Shown: in pieces, positions 8,979-18,736 of the stretch
Numbering within the stretch: position 1 is the stretch's first letter
How the letters are laid out: each line of letters begins with the position of its first letter
NCBI RefSeq assembly: GCF_003352915.1
Contig: NZ_CP022314.1
Location: forward strand, 1,921,012 to 1,985,011
Length of the DNA stretch: 64,000 nt
From: Arthrobacter sp. PM3
GTDB lineage: Bacteria; Actinomycetota; Actinomycetes; Actinomycetales; Micrococcaceae
Reading direction: 5' to 3'
The notes under the pieces: generated by a model
Database searches by the model: none
What the model was told of the DNA's origin: nothing
Seen by the model: only the letters and a program-made list of their open reading frames with translations
Made by a program: the position numbers and the translations under genes

Positions 8979-9986
8979 ATGCCAAAGGCGGCAATCATCG
9001 GCTGCGGCGACGTGTCGGTCGTTCACTTTGAGGCACTTGACGGGATGGACGACGCCGATTTGGTGGCAGTCTGCGACACCGATCCGGGCCGCCGCGCCGC
9101 GGCGCAGGCGGCCCACGGCGTCCCCGCGTTCGAGGACTACCGGGACATGCTGGCGACGGCGGCCCCGGACGTCGTGCACATCACCACCCCGCACCACGAA
9201 CACGCGGCGATGGCCATCGAATGCCTGCGCCGCGGCGTCCACGTGGTGCTCGAAAAACCCCTGGCGCACACCCTGGCCGAGGGGGAGCGGCTGCTGGCAG
9301 CGGCCGCTGCAAGCACGGCGCGGATTGGCGTGTGCTTCCAAAACCGCTACAACGCGCCGGTGCAGGCAACGCGCCGGCTGCTGGATTCGGGCGACCTGGG
9401 CCGCGTGCTGGGCGCCTCGGCCACAGTCATGTGGCACCGGGACGCCGACTACTACCTCAGCCGGCCCTGGCGCGGAAGCTGGGGCGGTGGCGGCGGCGGC
9501 CTCATGATGAACCAGGCCATCCACACGGTCGACCTGCTGCAATGGCTGCTCGGCGACGTCGTGGAGCTCTCCGGCAGCGCCTCGGCCCGCGCCCTGGCCG
9601 GCACCATCGAGGTCGAGGACACGGCGGAGTTCGCCGCCGTCCACAACAGCGGCGCGCGCAGCGTCTTCTACGCCACCCTCGCCAACACGCTCAACGCCCC
9701 CGTGACGGTGGACATCAGCACCGAGAAGGCAACCCTGAGCCTGCGCGGGGACCTCACGGTCACGTACGACGACGGGCGCAGCGACGTGGTGCGTGAACGT
9801 GCCGCGGGCTCGGGCGGGCGTTCCTACTGGGGTGTCTCGCACGCCCTGCTGATCGCCGATTTCTACGAAAGCCTGGCGCAGCCGGGCCCGTTCTGGATCG
9901 ATGCCGCCGAAGCGGCGAAGTCGCTGCGGATCGTCAAGGAACTGTACCGGCAGTCCTACCCCGGCTCCGAGGCGAAAGTGTCCTGA
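8979..9986 (+). CDS. Gfo/Idh/MocA family oxidoreductase (first of two)
   Basis: The product (335 aa) has an N-terminal Rossmann fold (AAIIGCGDVSVVHFEAL, with a Gly-rich turn where the family has GxGxxG) and the family signature EKPLAHTLAEGERL around residues 92-105, whose Lys is catalytic. It should oxidise or reduce a sugar or cyclitol with NAD(P). It is probably cotranscribed with the upstream isomerase. The GGGGGGLMMNQAIHTVDLLQW stretch contains the usual active-site His. Confidence 0.82.
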   Translation: MPKAAIIGCGDVSVVHFEALDGMDDADLVAVCDTDPGRRAAAQAAHGVPAFEDYRDMLATAAPDVVHITTPHHEHAAMAIECLRRGVHVVLEKPLAHTLAEGERLLAAAAASTARIGVCFQNRYNAPVQATRRLLDSGDLGRVLGASATVMWHRDADYYLSRPWRGSWGGGGGGLMMNQAIHTVDLLQWLLGDVVELSGSASARALAGTIEVEDTAEFAAVHNSGARSVFYATLANTLNAPVTVDISTEKATLSLRGDLTVTYDDGRSDVVRERAAGSGGRSYWGVSHALLIADFYESLAQPGPFWIDAAEAAKSLRIVKELYRQSYPGSEAKVS

Positions 9987-10097
9987 ACCCCGGTTGAAAA
10001 CAGCCGGAAACGGCTAAAAACTGCCGCGCGGGCGGCACCGTCACGCCGTCGTAAATCCGCGGCCAAAAACGGACCAGGCAATAATCCAGAAAGTTTA

Positions 10098-10136
10098 TGA
10101 CAACCGGTTGCCAGATGTGGCAACCCAACGTACGCT
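10098..10136 (+). promoter_or_regulatory. Promoter with LacI-type operator for the ABC importer
   Basis: The palindrome TGACAACCGGTTGCCA covers 10098-10113; its end is a -35 box TTGCCA (10108-10113), then 17 bases, then a -10 box TACGCT (10131-10136). A further half-site TGGCAACCC lies in the spacer at 10118-10126. The geometry matches the sites at 7977 and 21790. Confidence 0.72.
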
Positions 10137-10224
10137 GATCCCACAAGCGGCATTGTGGCCCAGGCCACAATGCCGCTGCCAACGTCCGCTGGATCGGACC
10201 TTCGTCAACCGATAGGAGCCAACA

Positions 10225-11751
10225 ATGAAGTTTGGTCCCAAGGCGGCAGCAGCCGCCCTCATCCTCAGCGCGTCCCTCGCGCTCACCGCCTGCGGAGGCG
10301 GCGCCGGCGCCGGTGCCGCCGCAGGCTCCGCCGCCACCGCCCTGACGCTGGGCACCATCCAGGACGTCCGGTCCTGGGACCCGGCCCAGGCGCACGTGGG
10401 CCACCTGCTCCAGCCATACCAGGCCGTCTATGACACCCTGATCCTGCGGGAGCCGGACGGAAAGCTCAGCCCCATGCTGGCGACGGACTGGAAGTACAAC
10501 GCCGGCAACACCAAGCTGACCCTGGACCTGCGCACGGATGTGACCTTCAGTGACGGCGCCAAGTTCGACGCTGCGGCCGCCAAAGCCAACATCGACCACT
10601 TCAAGACCGCCAACGGCCCGCAGATGGCCCAGCTTGCCTCCGTCAAGGACGTAACCGTGGTGGACGCCGACACCATTGACATCAACCTCACCACCCCGGA
10701 CCCGGCCCTGGAGTACTTCCTCAGCCAGGCCGCCGGCCTCATGGGCAGCCCCAAGGCGCTGGGCACCGACGGCATCAAGACCGAGCCGGTCGGCTCCGGA
10801 CCCTACGTGATGGACAAGGCAGCCTCCGTCAAGGACTCGCAGACGGTCTTCACGGCCCGCAAGGACTACTGGAACAAGGACCTGCAGAAGTACCAGAAGC
10901 TGACCTTCAAGATCCTGACGGACATCACGGCCCGCACCAATGCCCTGGTCTCCGGCCAGGTCGACGCCACCATCCTGGACCCGAAGACGGGCAAACAGGC
11001 CGAGGGCGCCAAGATGCAGCTGGCCGCCAACGAGGTCGACTGGCAGGGCCTGATCCTCATGGACCGCGACGGCACGAAGAACCCGGCGCTGCAGAACGTC
11101 AAGGTCCGCCAGGCCATCAACTACGCCTTCGACCGCAAGACCATCCTGGACCAGGTCATGCTGGGTCAGGGCACCCCGACCTCCCAGCCGTTCGGCAAGG
11201 CCAGCGGAGCATGGACCCCGGACCTGGAGAACTACTACAGCTACGATCCGGGCAAGGCCAAGCAGCTCCTCAAGGAGGCCGGCTACGAGAACGGTGTCAC
11301 CCTGGAAATCCCGGGGATCCCCGACTTCCAGACCCAGATTTCCGTGGTCCAGCAGCAGCTGGCTGACGTGGGCATCACCCTCAAGGTCGGCGCCGCGCTG
11401 ACCAACACCTTCACCTCCGATGTTGCCGCCCGGAAGTACACCACCATGTACTTCTCCCTCTTCCAGGGCCAGCCGACGGTTGCCATCAACCAGATCATCT
11501 CCACCAAGGCGCTCTACAACCCGTTCAAAAACGCGGCGCCGGAGCTGGACGCCAAGATCGACGCCGTACGCAACGGCGGTGCCGACGCCGGCAAGCTCGC
11601 CCAGGAGGTCAACAAATACGTCGTGGAGCAGGCATGGTTCGCCCCGCTGTTCCGCGTCAACCAGATGTACTACCACAACGCCAAGGTGAACGTGACCCCG
11701 CAGACCCAGCAGGCCGTTCCGTCCATCTACAACTACTCACCGGCCAAGTAG
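10225..11751 (+). CDS. ABC transporter substrate-binding lipoprotein, family 5
   Basis: The 508-residue product has a lipoprotein signal peptide with lipobox LTAC, Cys at residue 23, so it is tethered to the outer face of the membrane. The body is a DppA/OppA-like binding protein (for example LRTDVTFSDGAKFDA and VRQAINYAFDR). The family binds peptides, nickel, opines or oligosaccharides; the sugar-catabolic surroundings suggest a carbohydrate or glycoside here, which is inference. It opens a four-gene importer operon and has GGAG shortly before its ATG. Confidence 0.88.
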   Translation: MKFGPKAAAAALILSASLALTACGGGAGAGAAAGSAATALTLGTIQDVRSWDPAQAHVGHLLQPYQAVYDTLILREPDGKLSPMLATDWKYNAGNTKLTLDLRTDVTFSDGAKFDAAAAKANIDHFKTANGPQMAQLASVKDVTVVDADTIDINLTTPDPALEYFLSQAAGLMGSPKALGTDGIKTEPVGSGPYVMDKAASVKDSQTVFTARKDYWNKDLQKYQKLTFKILTDITARTNALVSGQVDATILDPKTGKQAEGAKMQLAANEVDWQGLILMDRDGTKNPALQNVKVRQAINYAFDRKTILDQVMLGQGTPTSQPFGKASGAWTPDLENYYSYDPGKAKQLLKEAGYENGVTLEIPGIPDFQTQISVVQQQLADVGITLKVGAALTNTFTSDVAARKYTTMYFSLFQGQPTVAINQIISTKALYNPFKNAAPELDAKIDAVRNGGADAGKLAQEVNKYVVEQAWFAPLFRVNQMYYHNAKVNVTPQTQQAVPSIYNYSPAK

Positions 11752-11757
11752 GACACC

Positions 11758-12699
11758 ATGATCAGGTTCATTGCGAAAAGGCTGGGCAGCGGGCTGGTGG
11801 TGCTGCTGGTGGTCTCCGCGCTCACCTTCTTCCTGCTGTACATGTCCAGCGGCAGCATCGCCAGGAACATCCTGGGCGACCAGGCCACCGCTGAACAGGT
11901 GGCGATGAAAGAACACGAGCTGGGGCTGGACCAGCCCCTGCTGACCCGCTACTTCGCCTGGGTGGCTGATGCCCTCAGCGGAAACCTGGGGGCGTCCTGG
12001 TTCAGCTCGGAGCCGGTGGCCAACTCCCTGGCCAGCCGGATCCCGGTGACCATGACCATGGTTTTCGCCGCAATGATCCTGATCGCCATCTGTGCCGCAC
12101 TCATCGGCGTTGCCGCGGCCGTGAAGCGCGGCTGGGTGGACAGGGTGGTCCAGGTCGGGGCGATCATCGGCGACTCCGTCCCGGGGTTCGTGATCGGCGT
12201 CGTCCTGGTGACCATCCTGGCCATCCAGCTGGGCCTCTTCCCGGCCACCAGCACCATTTCCCCGGAATCCGGGGCAGACGCGTGGGTCTACTCCATGTCG
12301 CTCCCGGTGATCGCCCTGCTGATCAACGGCGTCACCGGGGGCGCGCAGCAGATCCGCAGCGCCGTCATCAAGCAGCTCGAACGCGACTACGTCCGCACGC
12401 TGCGCAGCCGCGGGATCGGTGAGCGCGAGATCCTCTTCAGGCACGTCCTGCGCAGCGCGGCGCCCGCCGGCCTGACCGTGCTGAGCCTGCAGCTGATCGG
12501 CATGCTCGGCGGCGTGGTGATCATCGAGCAGATCTTCGCCCTCCCCGGCATGGGTCCGCTCGCGGTCACCGCCACCGGCCAGTCGGATCTTCCCGTGGTG
12601 ATGGGCGTCGTGATGTACACGGTGGTCGTCGTGATCGTGGTGAACCTGCTGGTGGACATTCTCAATGGCTGGCTCAACCCGAAGGTACGTGTGTCATGA
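11758..12699 (+). CDS. ABC transporter permease, DppB type
   Basis: This 313-residue membrane protein has six predicted helices and the cytoplasmic EAA-like loop DYVRTLRSRGIGEREILFRHV near residue 205 that contacts the ATPase. It is the first permease of the family-5 importer, six bases after the binding-protein gene and overlapping the next gene by four bases (ATGA). Confidence 0.9.
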   Translation: MIRFIAKRLGSGLVVLLVVSALTFFLLYMSSGSIARNILGDQATAEQVAMKEHELGLDQPLLTRYFAWVADALSGNLGASWFSSEPVANSLASRIPVTMTMVFAAMILIAICAALIGVAAAVKRGWVDRVVQVGAIIGDSVPGFVIGVVLVTILAIQLGLFPATSTISPESGADAWVYSMSLPVIALLINGVTGGAQQIRSAVIKQLERDYVRTLRSRGIGEREILFRHVLRSAAPAGLTVLSLQLIGMLGGVVIIEQIFALPGMGPLAVTATGQSDLPVVMGVVMYTVVVVIVVNLLVDILNGWLNPKVRVS

Positions 12700-14558
12700 G
12701 CGATTCTGTAGAAACCGCGGCCGTCGCCGGCCCCGCGGCCCCGGTCACCGGCCAGTCCGGCACGGTGGTCCGTTCCAATGTCCTCAAGCGCCTGGCCAGG
12801 AACCCCCTCGGCGTCGTGGCCATCACGATCCTGGCGGTGATCTCGCTCCTGGCCATCCTGGCCCCGGTGCTGGCCCCCTTTGACCAGAACTACGCGAACA
12901 TCGCCAAGACCCTCGCCGCTCCGGACTCCGTGAACATCCTGGGCACCGACAGCGCCGGGCGCGACGTCTGGAGCAGGCTCCTGTACGGCGCGCAGCTGAC
13001 GCTGCTGTCCGCGCTGCTCTGCGCCGGGGTGGCCATCGTGATCGGCCTGCCGGCCGGGCTGATCGCCGGCTACTACGCCGGACGATTCGAAGCTGTCTCC
13101 AACTGGGCGGTCAGCATCCTCATGAGCCTCCCCGGGCTGATCGTGCTGCTCACCATCCGTGCGGTCTTCGGCCCCTCGGTCTGGATCTCCATGATCGCCT
13201 TCGGCATCCTCATCAGCCCCTCCTACTTCCGGCTGACCCGCACCGCCGTCCAGTCGGTGCGCAACGAACTTTACGTTGACGCCGCCCGCGTCTCCGGGCT
13301 GTCGGACCTGAGCATCATCGCCCGGCACATCTTCTCCGTGGTCCGGGCCCCCATCATCATCCAGACCGCGGCGATCGCCGGGGTGGCCATCGCCATCCAG
13401 TCCGGCCTGGAGTTCCTCGGCCTGGGCGACCCCACCAAGGCAACCTGGGGTGTCATGCTCTCCGAGGGTTTCAAGAACGTCTACCTGAACCCGACCCTGC
13501 TCTTCTGGCCGGCGCTGGCCATGGCGCTGACCATCGGCGGCCTGGTCCTGCTGGGCAACGCCATCCGCGACGCCCTCGAAGACGGGGAAAAGATCAAACA
13601 CCGCAAGAAGGCAATCTCAGTGCAACGCACGACGCCGGCGCCCGGCACCGCGCGCACAGTACGTGCCGCTGGCGGGAGGCCGGCGGCCGCCGTCGACCCC
13701 GGAACCGAGCACCACCTGGTCAAGGTGACCCACCTCGGCGTCGGCTATCCGCAGGCGGACGGCTCCATCAAGAAAGTGGTCGACGACGTCTCCTTCCACG
13801 TGGACCGCGGCGAGATCCTGGGCATCGTGGGCGAGTCCGGCTCCGGCAAATCCCAGACCGCCTTCTCCATCCTGGGGCTGCTGCCGGACAACGCCCGGAT
13901 CGTCGCCGGTTCCATCCAGTTCGACGGCAACTACACGGTCGCGCCGGGCGAGGACCGCGTCAGCCAGGAACGGCTGGCCAAGCTGCGCGGCAAGCGGATC
14001 TCCTACATTCCGCAGGAACCCATGAGCAACCTGGACCCGGCCTTCACCATCGGGTACCAGCTGGTGACGCCCATGGTCCGCGTCCTCGGGATCTCCAAAG
14101 CCGAGGCCACCAAAAGGGCCCTGAAACTGCTCACGGACGTCGGAATCGTCAACCCGGACCGGACCTTCAACGCCTACCCGCACGAGGTCTCCGGCGGCAT
14201 GGCCCAGCGCGTGCTGATCGCCGGCGCCATCAGCTGCGAACCGGACCTGGTGATCGCCGACGAGCCCACCACGGCCCTGGACGTGACCGTGCAGGCGGAC
14301 GTGCTGGACCTGCTGCGCGAACTCCAGCAGCGCCTGAACATCGGCGTCATCCTGGTGACCCACAACTTCGGTGTGGTGGCGGACCTCTGCGACCGGGTGG
14401 CCGTCATGCAGAACGGCCGCCTCGTGGAGGAAGGACTCGTGCGCGAGATCCTCCGCAACCCGCGGGAACCCTATACACAAACGCTTCTGGCTTCCATGCT
14501 CGAAGGCAAAGAACCCATGTCCATGCTTGTTTCCCGGCAGAAGGAGCCAGCCGCATGA
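12696..14558 (+). CDS. ABC importer permease-ATPase fusion (DppC-DppD)
   Basis: One continuous 620-residue frame joins a DppC-type permease (about 1-305, EAA loop VDAARVSGLSDLSIIARHI) to a DppD-type ATPase (about 340-620) through a Lys/Arg- and Ala-rich linker. The ATPase has Walker A GESGSGKS (about 380), Q-loop IPQEPMSNLDP, signature VSGGMAQRV and Walker B VIADEP, all intact. The fusion replaces two separate genes and fixes one ATPase per second permease. Similar fusions occur in other actinobacterial importers; I see no frameshift or stop that would make it an artefact. Confidence 0.88.
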   Translation: MSDSVETAAVAGPAAPVTGQSGTVVRSNVLKRLARNPLGVVAITILAVISLLAILAPVLAPFDQNYANIAKTLAAPDSVNILGTDSAGRDVWSRLLYGAQLTLLSALLCAGVAIVIGLPAGLIAGYYAGRFEAVSNWAVSILMSLPGLIVLLTIRAVFGPSVWISMIAFGILISPSYFRLTRTAVQSVRNELYVDAARVSGLSDLSIIARHIFSVVRAPIIIQTAAIAGVAIAIQSGLEFLGLGDPTKATWGVMLSEGFKNVYLNPTLLFWPALAMALTIGGLVLLGNAIRDALEDGEKIKHRKKAISVQRTTPAPGTARTVRAAGGRPAAAVDPGTEHHLVKVTHLGVGYPQADGSIKKVVDDVSFHVDRGEILGIVGESGSGKSQTAFSILGLLPDNARIVAGSIQFDGNYTVAPGEDRVSQERLAKLRGKRISYIPQEPMSNLDPAFTIGYQLVTPMVRVLGISKAEATKRALKLLTDVGIVNPDRTFNAYPHEVSGGMAQRVLIAGAISCEPDLVIADEPTTALDVTVQADVLDLLRELQQRLNIGVILVTHNFGVVADLCDRVAVMQNGRLVEEGLVREILRNPREPYTQTLLASMLEGKEPMSMLVSRQKEPAA

Positions 14559-15430
14559 GCCCCGCCGACACCGCACCGCTGCTCACCGTCGACCAGCTCG
14601 TGGTCGAGTACCCCGGCAAGAAGTTCCGGGCAAATCCCTTCCGCGCCCTGACGGACATCAACATCAGCATCGGCCGGGGCGAAACCCTGGGACTGGTGGG
14701 GGAGTCCGGCTCCGGCAAGACCACCCTGGGCCGCGCCATCCTGGGCCTGGCCCCCGTAACCGCCGGCAGGATCAGCTTCGACGGCAAGGACATCAGCCAC
14801 GCCAGCCGCAAGGACCGGCGCGTCCTCAGCCGGGACCTGCAGGTGGTCTTCCAGGACCCGTACACCTCCCTGAACCCGGCCCTGGAGATCGGCGACATCC
14901 TCGCCGAGCCCCTCGGCGTGCAGGGCATGGACGCCGCAGCGGCCAGGAGGCGGGTGAAGGAACTGCTGGACCAGGTGGGCCTGCCCGCCGACGCCATCAA
15001 CCGCCTCCCGCGCGAGTTCAGCGGCGGGCAGCGCCAGCGCGTCGCGATCGCCCGCGCCCTGGCGCTCTCGCCGAAGCTGATCGTCTGCGACGAACCCGTC
15101 AGCGCCCTGGACCTCTCAACCCAGGCCCGGGTCCTGGACCTCTTCCTGCAAATCCAGAAGGACACCGGGGTGTCCTACCTCTTCGTCTCGCACGACCTCG
15201 ACGTCGTCCGGCACATCAGCCACCGCGTCGCCGTGATGTACCACGGCGAGATCGTCGAACAAGGGCCGGCCGGCGTCGTCACCACCGACCCCGACCACCC
15301 CTATACCCAGCGGCTGCTGCTGGCGTCCCCGGTCCCCGACCCTGACCGGCAGGAACAGCGCCGGGCGGACCGGCACCGGCTGCTGGAAATCCAGCGGCAG
15401 CAGCATGAGCAGGCCGGCGCCCTGACCTAG
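14555..15430 (+). CDS. ABC transporter ATP-binding protein, DppF type
   Basis: The 291-residue protein is the second ATPase of the importer: Walker A GESGSGKT near residue 49, Q-loop QDPYTSLNP, signature FSGGQRQRV, Walker B IVCDEP and the H-loop VSHD are all present. The C-terminal oligopeptide-transporter extension (DHPYTQRLLLASPVPDP) is typical of DppF. It starts within the stop of the fusion gene (ATGA). Confidence 0.9.
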   Translation: MSPADTAPLLTVDQLVVEYPGKKFRANPFRALTDINISIGRGETLGLVGESGSGKTTLGRAILGLAPVTAGRISFDGKDISHASRKDRRVLSRDLQVVFQDPYTSLNPALEIGDILAEPLGVQGMDAAAARRRVKELLDQVGLPADAINRLPREFSGGQRQRVAIARALALSPKLIVCDEPVSALDLSTQARVLDLFLQIQKDTGVSYLFVSHDLDVVRHISHRVAVMYHGEIVEQGPAGVVTTDPDHPYTQRLLLASPVPDPDRQEQRRADRHRLLEIQRQQHEQAGALT

Positions 15431-15474
15431 GCAGCGCACCCACAAGACCACCACCATGCAGGAGGACAATAACA

Positions 15475-16335
15475 ATGGCAAAAATCGGCGTACAGGCGAT
15501 GATGCTCAAAGACAGCTTCGCCGGACTTGGGGCCTTTGAAACGCTCCGCAAGGTCAACGCGATCGGCTACAACGCCGTCGAGATCTCCCAGATCCCGATG
15601 ACACCGGACAACGTAGCAGAGCTGAACCGCTCCCGCAGCGAGCTCGGCATGGACATAGCCGCGCTGTCCGTGGCCATGGAAACACCGAAGGGCTTCCCTG
15701 GCGATTCGCTCCAGGAAAACTTCGACAAGGTCGTTGACGATGCCAAGAGCCTGGACTCGACGCTGCTGCGGATCGGCATGCTGCCGTTCGCGGCCATGAA
15801 GTCGATCGACGCCGTCATCGACTTCGCCAAGCAGGCCAACGACTACGCCGAACGCCTGCAGGAACACGGCATCGGACTGTACTACCACAACCACCACATC
15901 GAGTTCGCGAAGTTCGACGGCAAATACATGCTGGACATCATCGCCGAGAACTCCCCGGCCATGGGCATGGAACTGGACGTGCACTGGGTGCAGCGCGGCG
16001 GCCAGGACCCGGTCCGCACCATCGAAAAGTACGCCGGCCGCACCGCCATGGTGCACCTGAAGGACTACCGGATCGGCCAGCTGCCCGAAGAATCCTTCGG
16101 GCTCCTGGAAACGGGCGATTTCCGCGGCTTCATGGACCACTTCAAGAACGTGGTCCAGTTCGCCGAAGTGGGCGAAGGCAACCTCGACTTCCCGTCCATC
16201 ATCCCCGCAGCCCGGGCCGCCGGCGCCCGGTACCTGTTGGTTGAGCAGGACGAACTCTACGGCCGCACGGTCTGGGACGCCCTGCAGACCTCCTACGACA
16301 ACCTCGTGGCCATGGGCCACGCCGACCTCTTCTAG
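15475..16335 (+). CDS. Sugar phosphate isomerase/epimerase (TIM barrel, second)
   Basis: The product (286 aa) is another xylose-isomerase-like TIM barrel, with LYYHNHHIEF, MELDVHWVQRGG, MVHLKDYRIG and LLVEQDELYG giving the expected Glu/Asp/His metal site. It is only distantly like the 8089 product, so the two are not a recent duplicate. CAGGAGG precedes the ATG. It is followed by a second Gfo/Idh dehydrogenase, repeating the pair at 8.1-10.0 kb on the other side of the importer, and likely cotranscribed with the importer. Confidence 0.82.
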   Translation: MAKIGVQAMMLKDSFAGLGAFETLRKVNAIGYNAVEISQIPMTPDNVAELNRSRSELGMDIAALSVAMETPKGFPGDSLQENFDKVVDDAKSLDSTLLRIGMLPFAAMKSIDAVIDFAKQANDYAERLQEHGIGLYYHNHHIEFAKFDGKYMLDIIAENSPAMGMELDVHWVQRGGQDPVRTIEKYAGRTAMVHLKDYRIGQLPEESFGLLETGDFRGFMDHFKNVVQFAEVGEGNLDFPSIIPAARAAGARYLLVEQDELYGRTVWDALQTSYDNLVAMGHADLF

Positions 16336-16366
16336 ACCACACCCAATGACTATGGAGAATCACCAC

Positions 16367-17533
16367 ATGAGCAACAAAGTACGCCTAGGCATCATCGGCC
16401 TCGGCCAGCAGGGCGGCATGTATGCCAAGTTCATCGCCGAGGGCGCAGTCCCGAACATGGTGATCGGGGGCATCTGCGACACGGACCCCGCCAAGAAGGA
16501 ACTGGCAGCTTCCCAGTACCCGGACGCGCCGTTCTACGAGGACTACCTCGCCATGCTCGAAAGCGGCGACGTCGATGCGATCGTCACCTGCGTGCCGCAC
16601 TTCCTCCACCCGGAGATGGGCATCGAAACGCTGAAGCGCGGCATCCACGCCCTCGTGGAGAAGCCGGCCGGCGTCTACACGAAGCAGGTCAAGGAGCTGA
16701 ACGACTTCGCGGCCACCAGGCCCGAGCTCTCCTTTGGCATCATGTTCAACCAGCGCAACAACCCGCTGTACAAGAAGCTCAAGGAGATCGTCGACAACGG
16801 CGAGATCGGCGCCATCCGCCGCACCAACTGGATCATCACCAACTGGTGGCGTCCGCAGGGTTACTACAACTCCAGTGAATGGCGGGCCACGTGGGGCGGC
16901 GAGGGCGGCGGCGTCCTGGTCAACCAGGCACCGCACCAGCTGGACCTGTGGCAGTGGATCTGCGGCGTTCCGCAGTCCGTCTACTCCAAGGTGGCCTACG
17001 GCTTCCGCCGCGACATCGCCGTCGAAGACGAGGTCACCGCCGTCGTCGATTATGGCAACGGCGCCACCGGCGTCTTTGTCACCGCCACGCACGACATCGT
17101 GGGAACGGACCGTTTCGAAATCCTGGGCGACCAGGGCAAGATCGTCGTCGAAAACTCCAAGACCGCCACCGTGACCCGGCTGAAGAAGCCCGAGCGCGAG
17201 CTCAGCGACGGCATGGGCATGGACGACGTCCGGAAGCTCTTCATGGGCGAGCTGAACCCGGAGGAGTACTACACCACCGAGGTCATCGAGTTCGAATCGG
17301 CCTGGGGCGCACAGCACGCAGGGGTCCTGGAGAACTTCGCGGCCAACATCCTGGACGGCACGCCGCTGCTGGCGCCGGGCTCGGACGGCATCAACGGCGT
17401 CCGGCTGGCCAACGCCATCCACCTCTCCAGCTGGACGGGCCGGGAAGTGGGCCTGGACTTCGATCCCGACGAGTTCCTTAGCCAGCTGAACAAACGGATC
17501 GCGGGGGAGGGCAAGTTCCCCGAGCGCTCCTAG
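16367..17533 (+). CDS. Gfo/Idh/MocA family oxidoreductase (second of two)
   Basis: The 388-residue enzyme has the N-terminal NAD(P) site LGIIGLGQQGGMYAKF and the catalytic EKPAGVYTKQVKEL region at about 100. The stretch GGEGGGVLVNQAPHQLDLWQW holds the conserved active-site His. I start at ATG 16367 with GGAG nine bases upstream; the longer frame from 16241 overlaps the previous gene. It ends the importer operon, 27 bases before a strong hairpin start region. Confidence 0.85.
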   Translation: MSNKVRLGIIGLGQQGGMYAKFIAEGAVPNMVIGGICDTDPAKKELAASQYPDAPFYEDYLAMLESGDVDAIVTCVPHFLHPEMGIETLKRGIHALVEKPAGVYTKQVKELNDFAATRPELSFGIMFNQRNNPLYKKLKEIVDNGEIGAIRRTNWIITNWWRPQGYYNSSEWRATWGGEGGGVLVNQAPHQLDLWQWICGVPQSVYSKVAYGFRRDIAVEDEVTAVVDYGNGATGVFVTATHDIVGTDRFEILGDQGKIVVENSKTATVTRLKKPERELSDGMGMDDVRKLFMGELNPEEYYTTEVIEFESAWGAQHAGVLENFAANILDGTPLLAPGSDGINGVRLANAIHLSSWTGREVGLDFDPDEFLSQLNKRIAGEGKFPERS

Positions 17534-17538
17534 TCCAG

Positions 17539-17600
17539 CCAACTGGCAGCAGGGGCCGTTCCGGACGCACACAGAACGGCCCCTGCTGCGAGCCAGTTGG
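17539..17600 (+). terminator. Strong hairpin after the importer operon
   Basis: Arms at 17539-17561 and 17574-17600 pair over 23 bases, with a four-base bulge (CGAG region) on the right side; the inner part is GCAGGGGCCGTTC and its complement. It begins five bases after the operon's stop codon and is followed by GATGTTTCCTCGTT. Confidence 0.72.
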
Positions 17601-17625
17601 GATGTTTCCTCGTTAGGATGGGGCC

Positions 17626-18702
17626 GTGACTGAACCCGCGAAGCCAGACGTTGCCGCACCAGCCGGACCCGCCGCAGCGCCGGCGAGGAAGCCTGCCCGG
17701 GAAGGGAAGTCCGGCGCCACGATCTACGACATCGCCCGGGCTGCCGGGGTGAACCCGTCCACGGTGTCGCGGGCGCTCAGCAAGCCGGGCCGGGTCAGCG
17801 CCAAGACGCAAAAACTCATCGAGGACGCGGCGGCCGAGCTCAACTACCAGGTGAACCCGTTCGCGCGGGCATTGCCCACGGGACGGACCAGTACCTTCGG
17901 CCTCATCGTCGCCGACATCACCAACCCCACGTTCTTCGACATCATCCGCGGGGCAGGCGCCACCGCCACGGCCCGGGACTACACCCTGGTCCTCGCCGAC
18001 TCGGCCGAGTCCGCCGTCACCGAGCTGACCACCGCCCGACGGATGATGCCCACCGTCGATGGGCTGATCCTCGCCAGCCCGCGCATGGACGACGACGACA
18101 TCCGAGCGCTCGCCCGCGACAAGCCCGTGGTGGTCATCAACCGCGAGGTCGACGGCGTCCCGTGCGTGGTGCCCGACGTCAACAAAGGCATCAGCGAGGC
18201 CGTCCGCAGCCTCGCCGCGAACGGGCACAGGAAAGTCGCCTACGTGGCAGGGCCGGCACAGTCCTGGATGTCCGCCCGGCGCTGGGAGGGCGTCCGGGCG
18301 GCGTGTGAATGGTCCCGGCTCGAGGCCGTGCGGCTGGAGTCCACCAAACCCACGGTCGACGGCGGCCGGCAGGCCGCCCGTGCGGTGCGGGCCAGCGGCG
18401 CCACCGCCGTCCTGACGTACAACGATCTCCTCGCCATCGGCCTGATGCAGGAGCTGCAGGCCGCCGGCGTGGTGGTCCCGGACCAGCTCAGCATTGTCGG
18501 CTTTGACGACATCTTCGGGGCGGATTTCACCACCCCGCCGCTGACCACCGTGCGATCCCCCCTGGGCGAATGCGGTTCCGGCGCGGCCGGACTCCTGCTG
18601 GACAGCCTGGCCGGCGGGGGCGGGGCGGCGGCCGGGACGCTGAGCGTGGAAACCGAACTCGTGCTGCGCGGTTCCAGCGGGCGGCTCCTGCCGTCGGCGT
18701 AG
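17626..18702 (+). CDS. LacI family transcriptional regulator (second of two)
   Basis: The product (358 aa) begins at GTG 17626 with an Ala/Pro-rich leader, then the helix-turn-helix ATIYDIARAAGVNPSTVSRA at about residues 31-50 and a sugar-binding effector domain ending in VETELVLRGSSGR. It lies immediately upstream of uxaC in the same direction. The recognition helices of the two LacI proteins share VxxSTVSRALS, so both may read the same palindrome, or one may have taken over part of the regulon. Confidence 0.88.
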   Translation: MTEPAKPDVAAPAGPAAAPARKPAREGKSGATIYDIARAAGVNPSTVSRALSKPGRVSAKTQKLIEDAAAELNYQVNPFARALPTGRTSTFGLIVADITNPTFFDIIRGAGATATARDYTLVLADSAESAVTELTTARRMMPTVDGLILASPRMDDDDIRALARDKPVVVINREVDGVPCVVPDVNKGISEAVRSLAANGHRKVAYVAGPAQSWMSARRWEGVRAACEWSRLEAVRLESTKPTVDGGRQAARAVRASGATAVLTYNDLLAIGLMQELQAAGVVVPDQLSIVGFDDIFGADFTTPPLTTVRSPLGECGSGAAGLLLDSLAGGGGAAAGTLSVETELVLRGSSGRLLPSA

Positions 18703-18736
18703 GAGCACCGAGGCAAACGCGCCGGGTTGGCAATAT

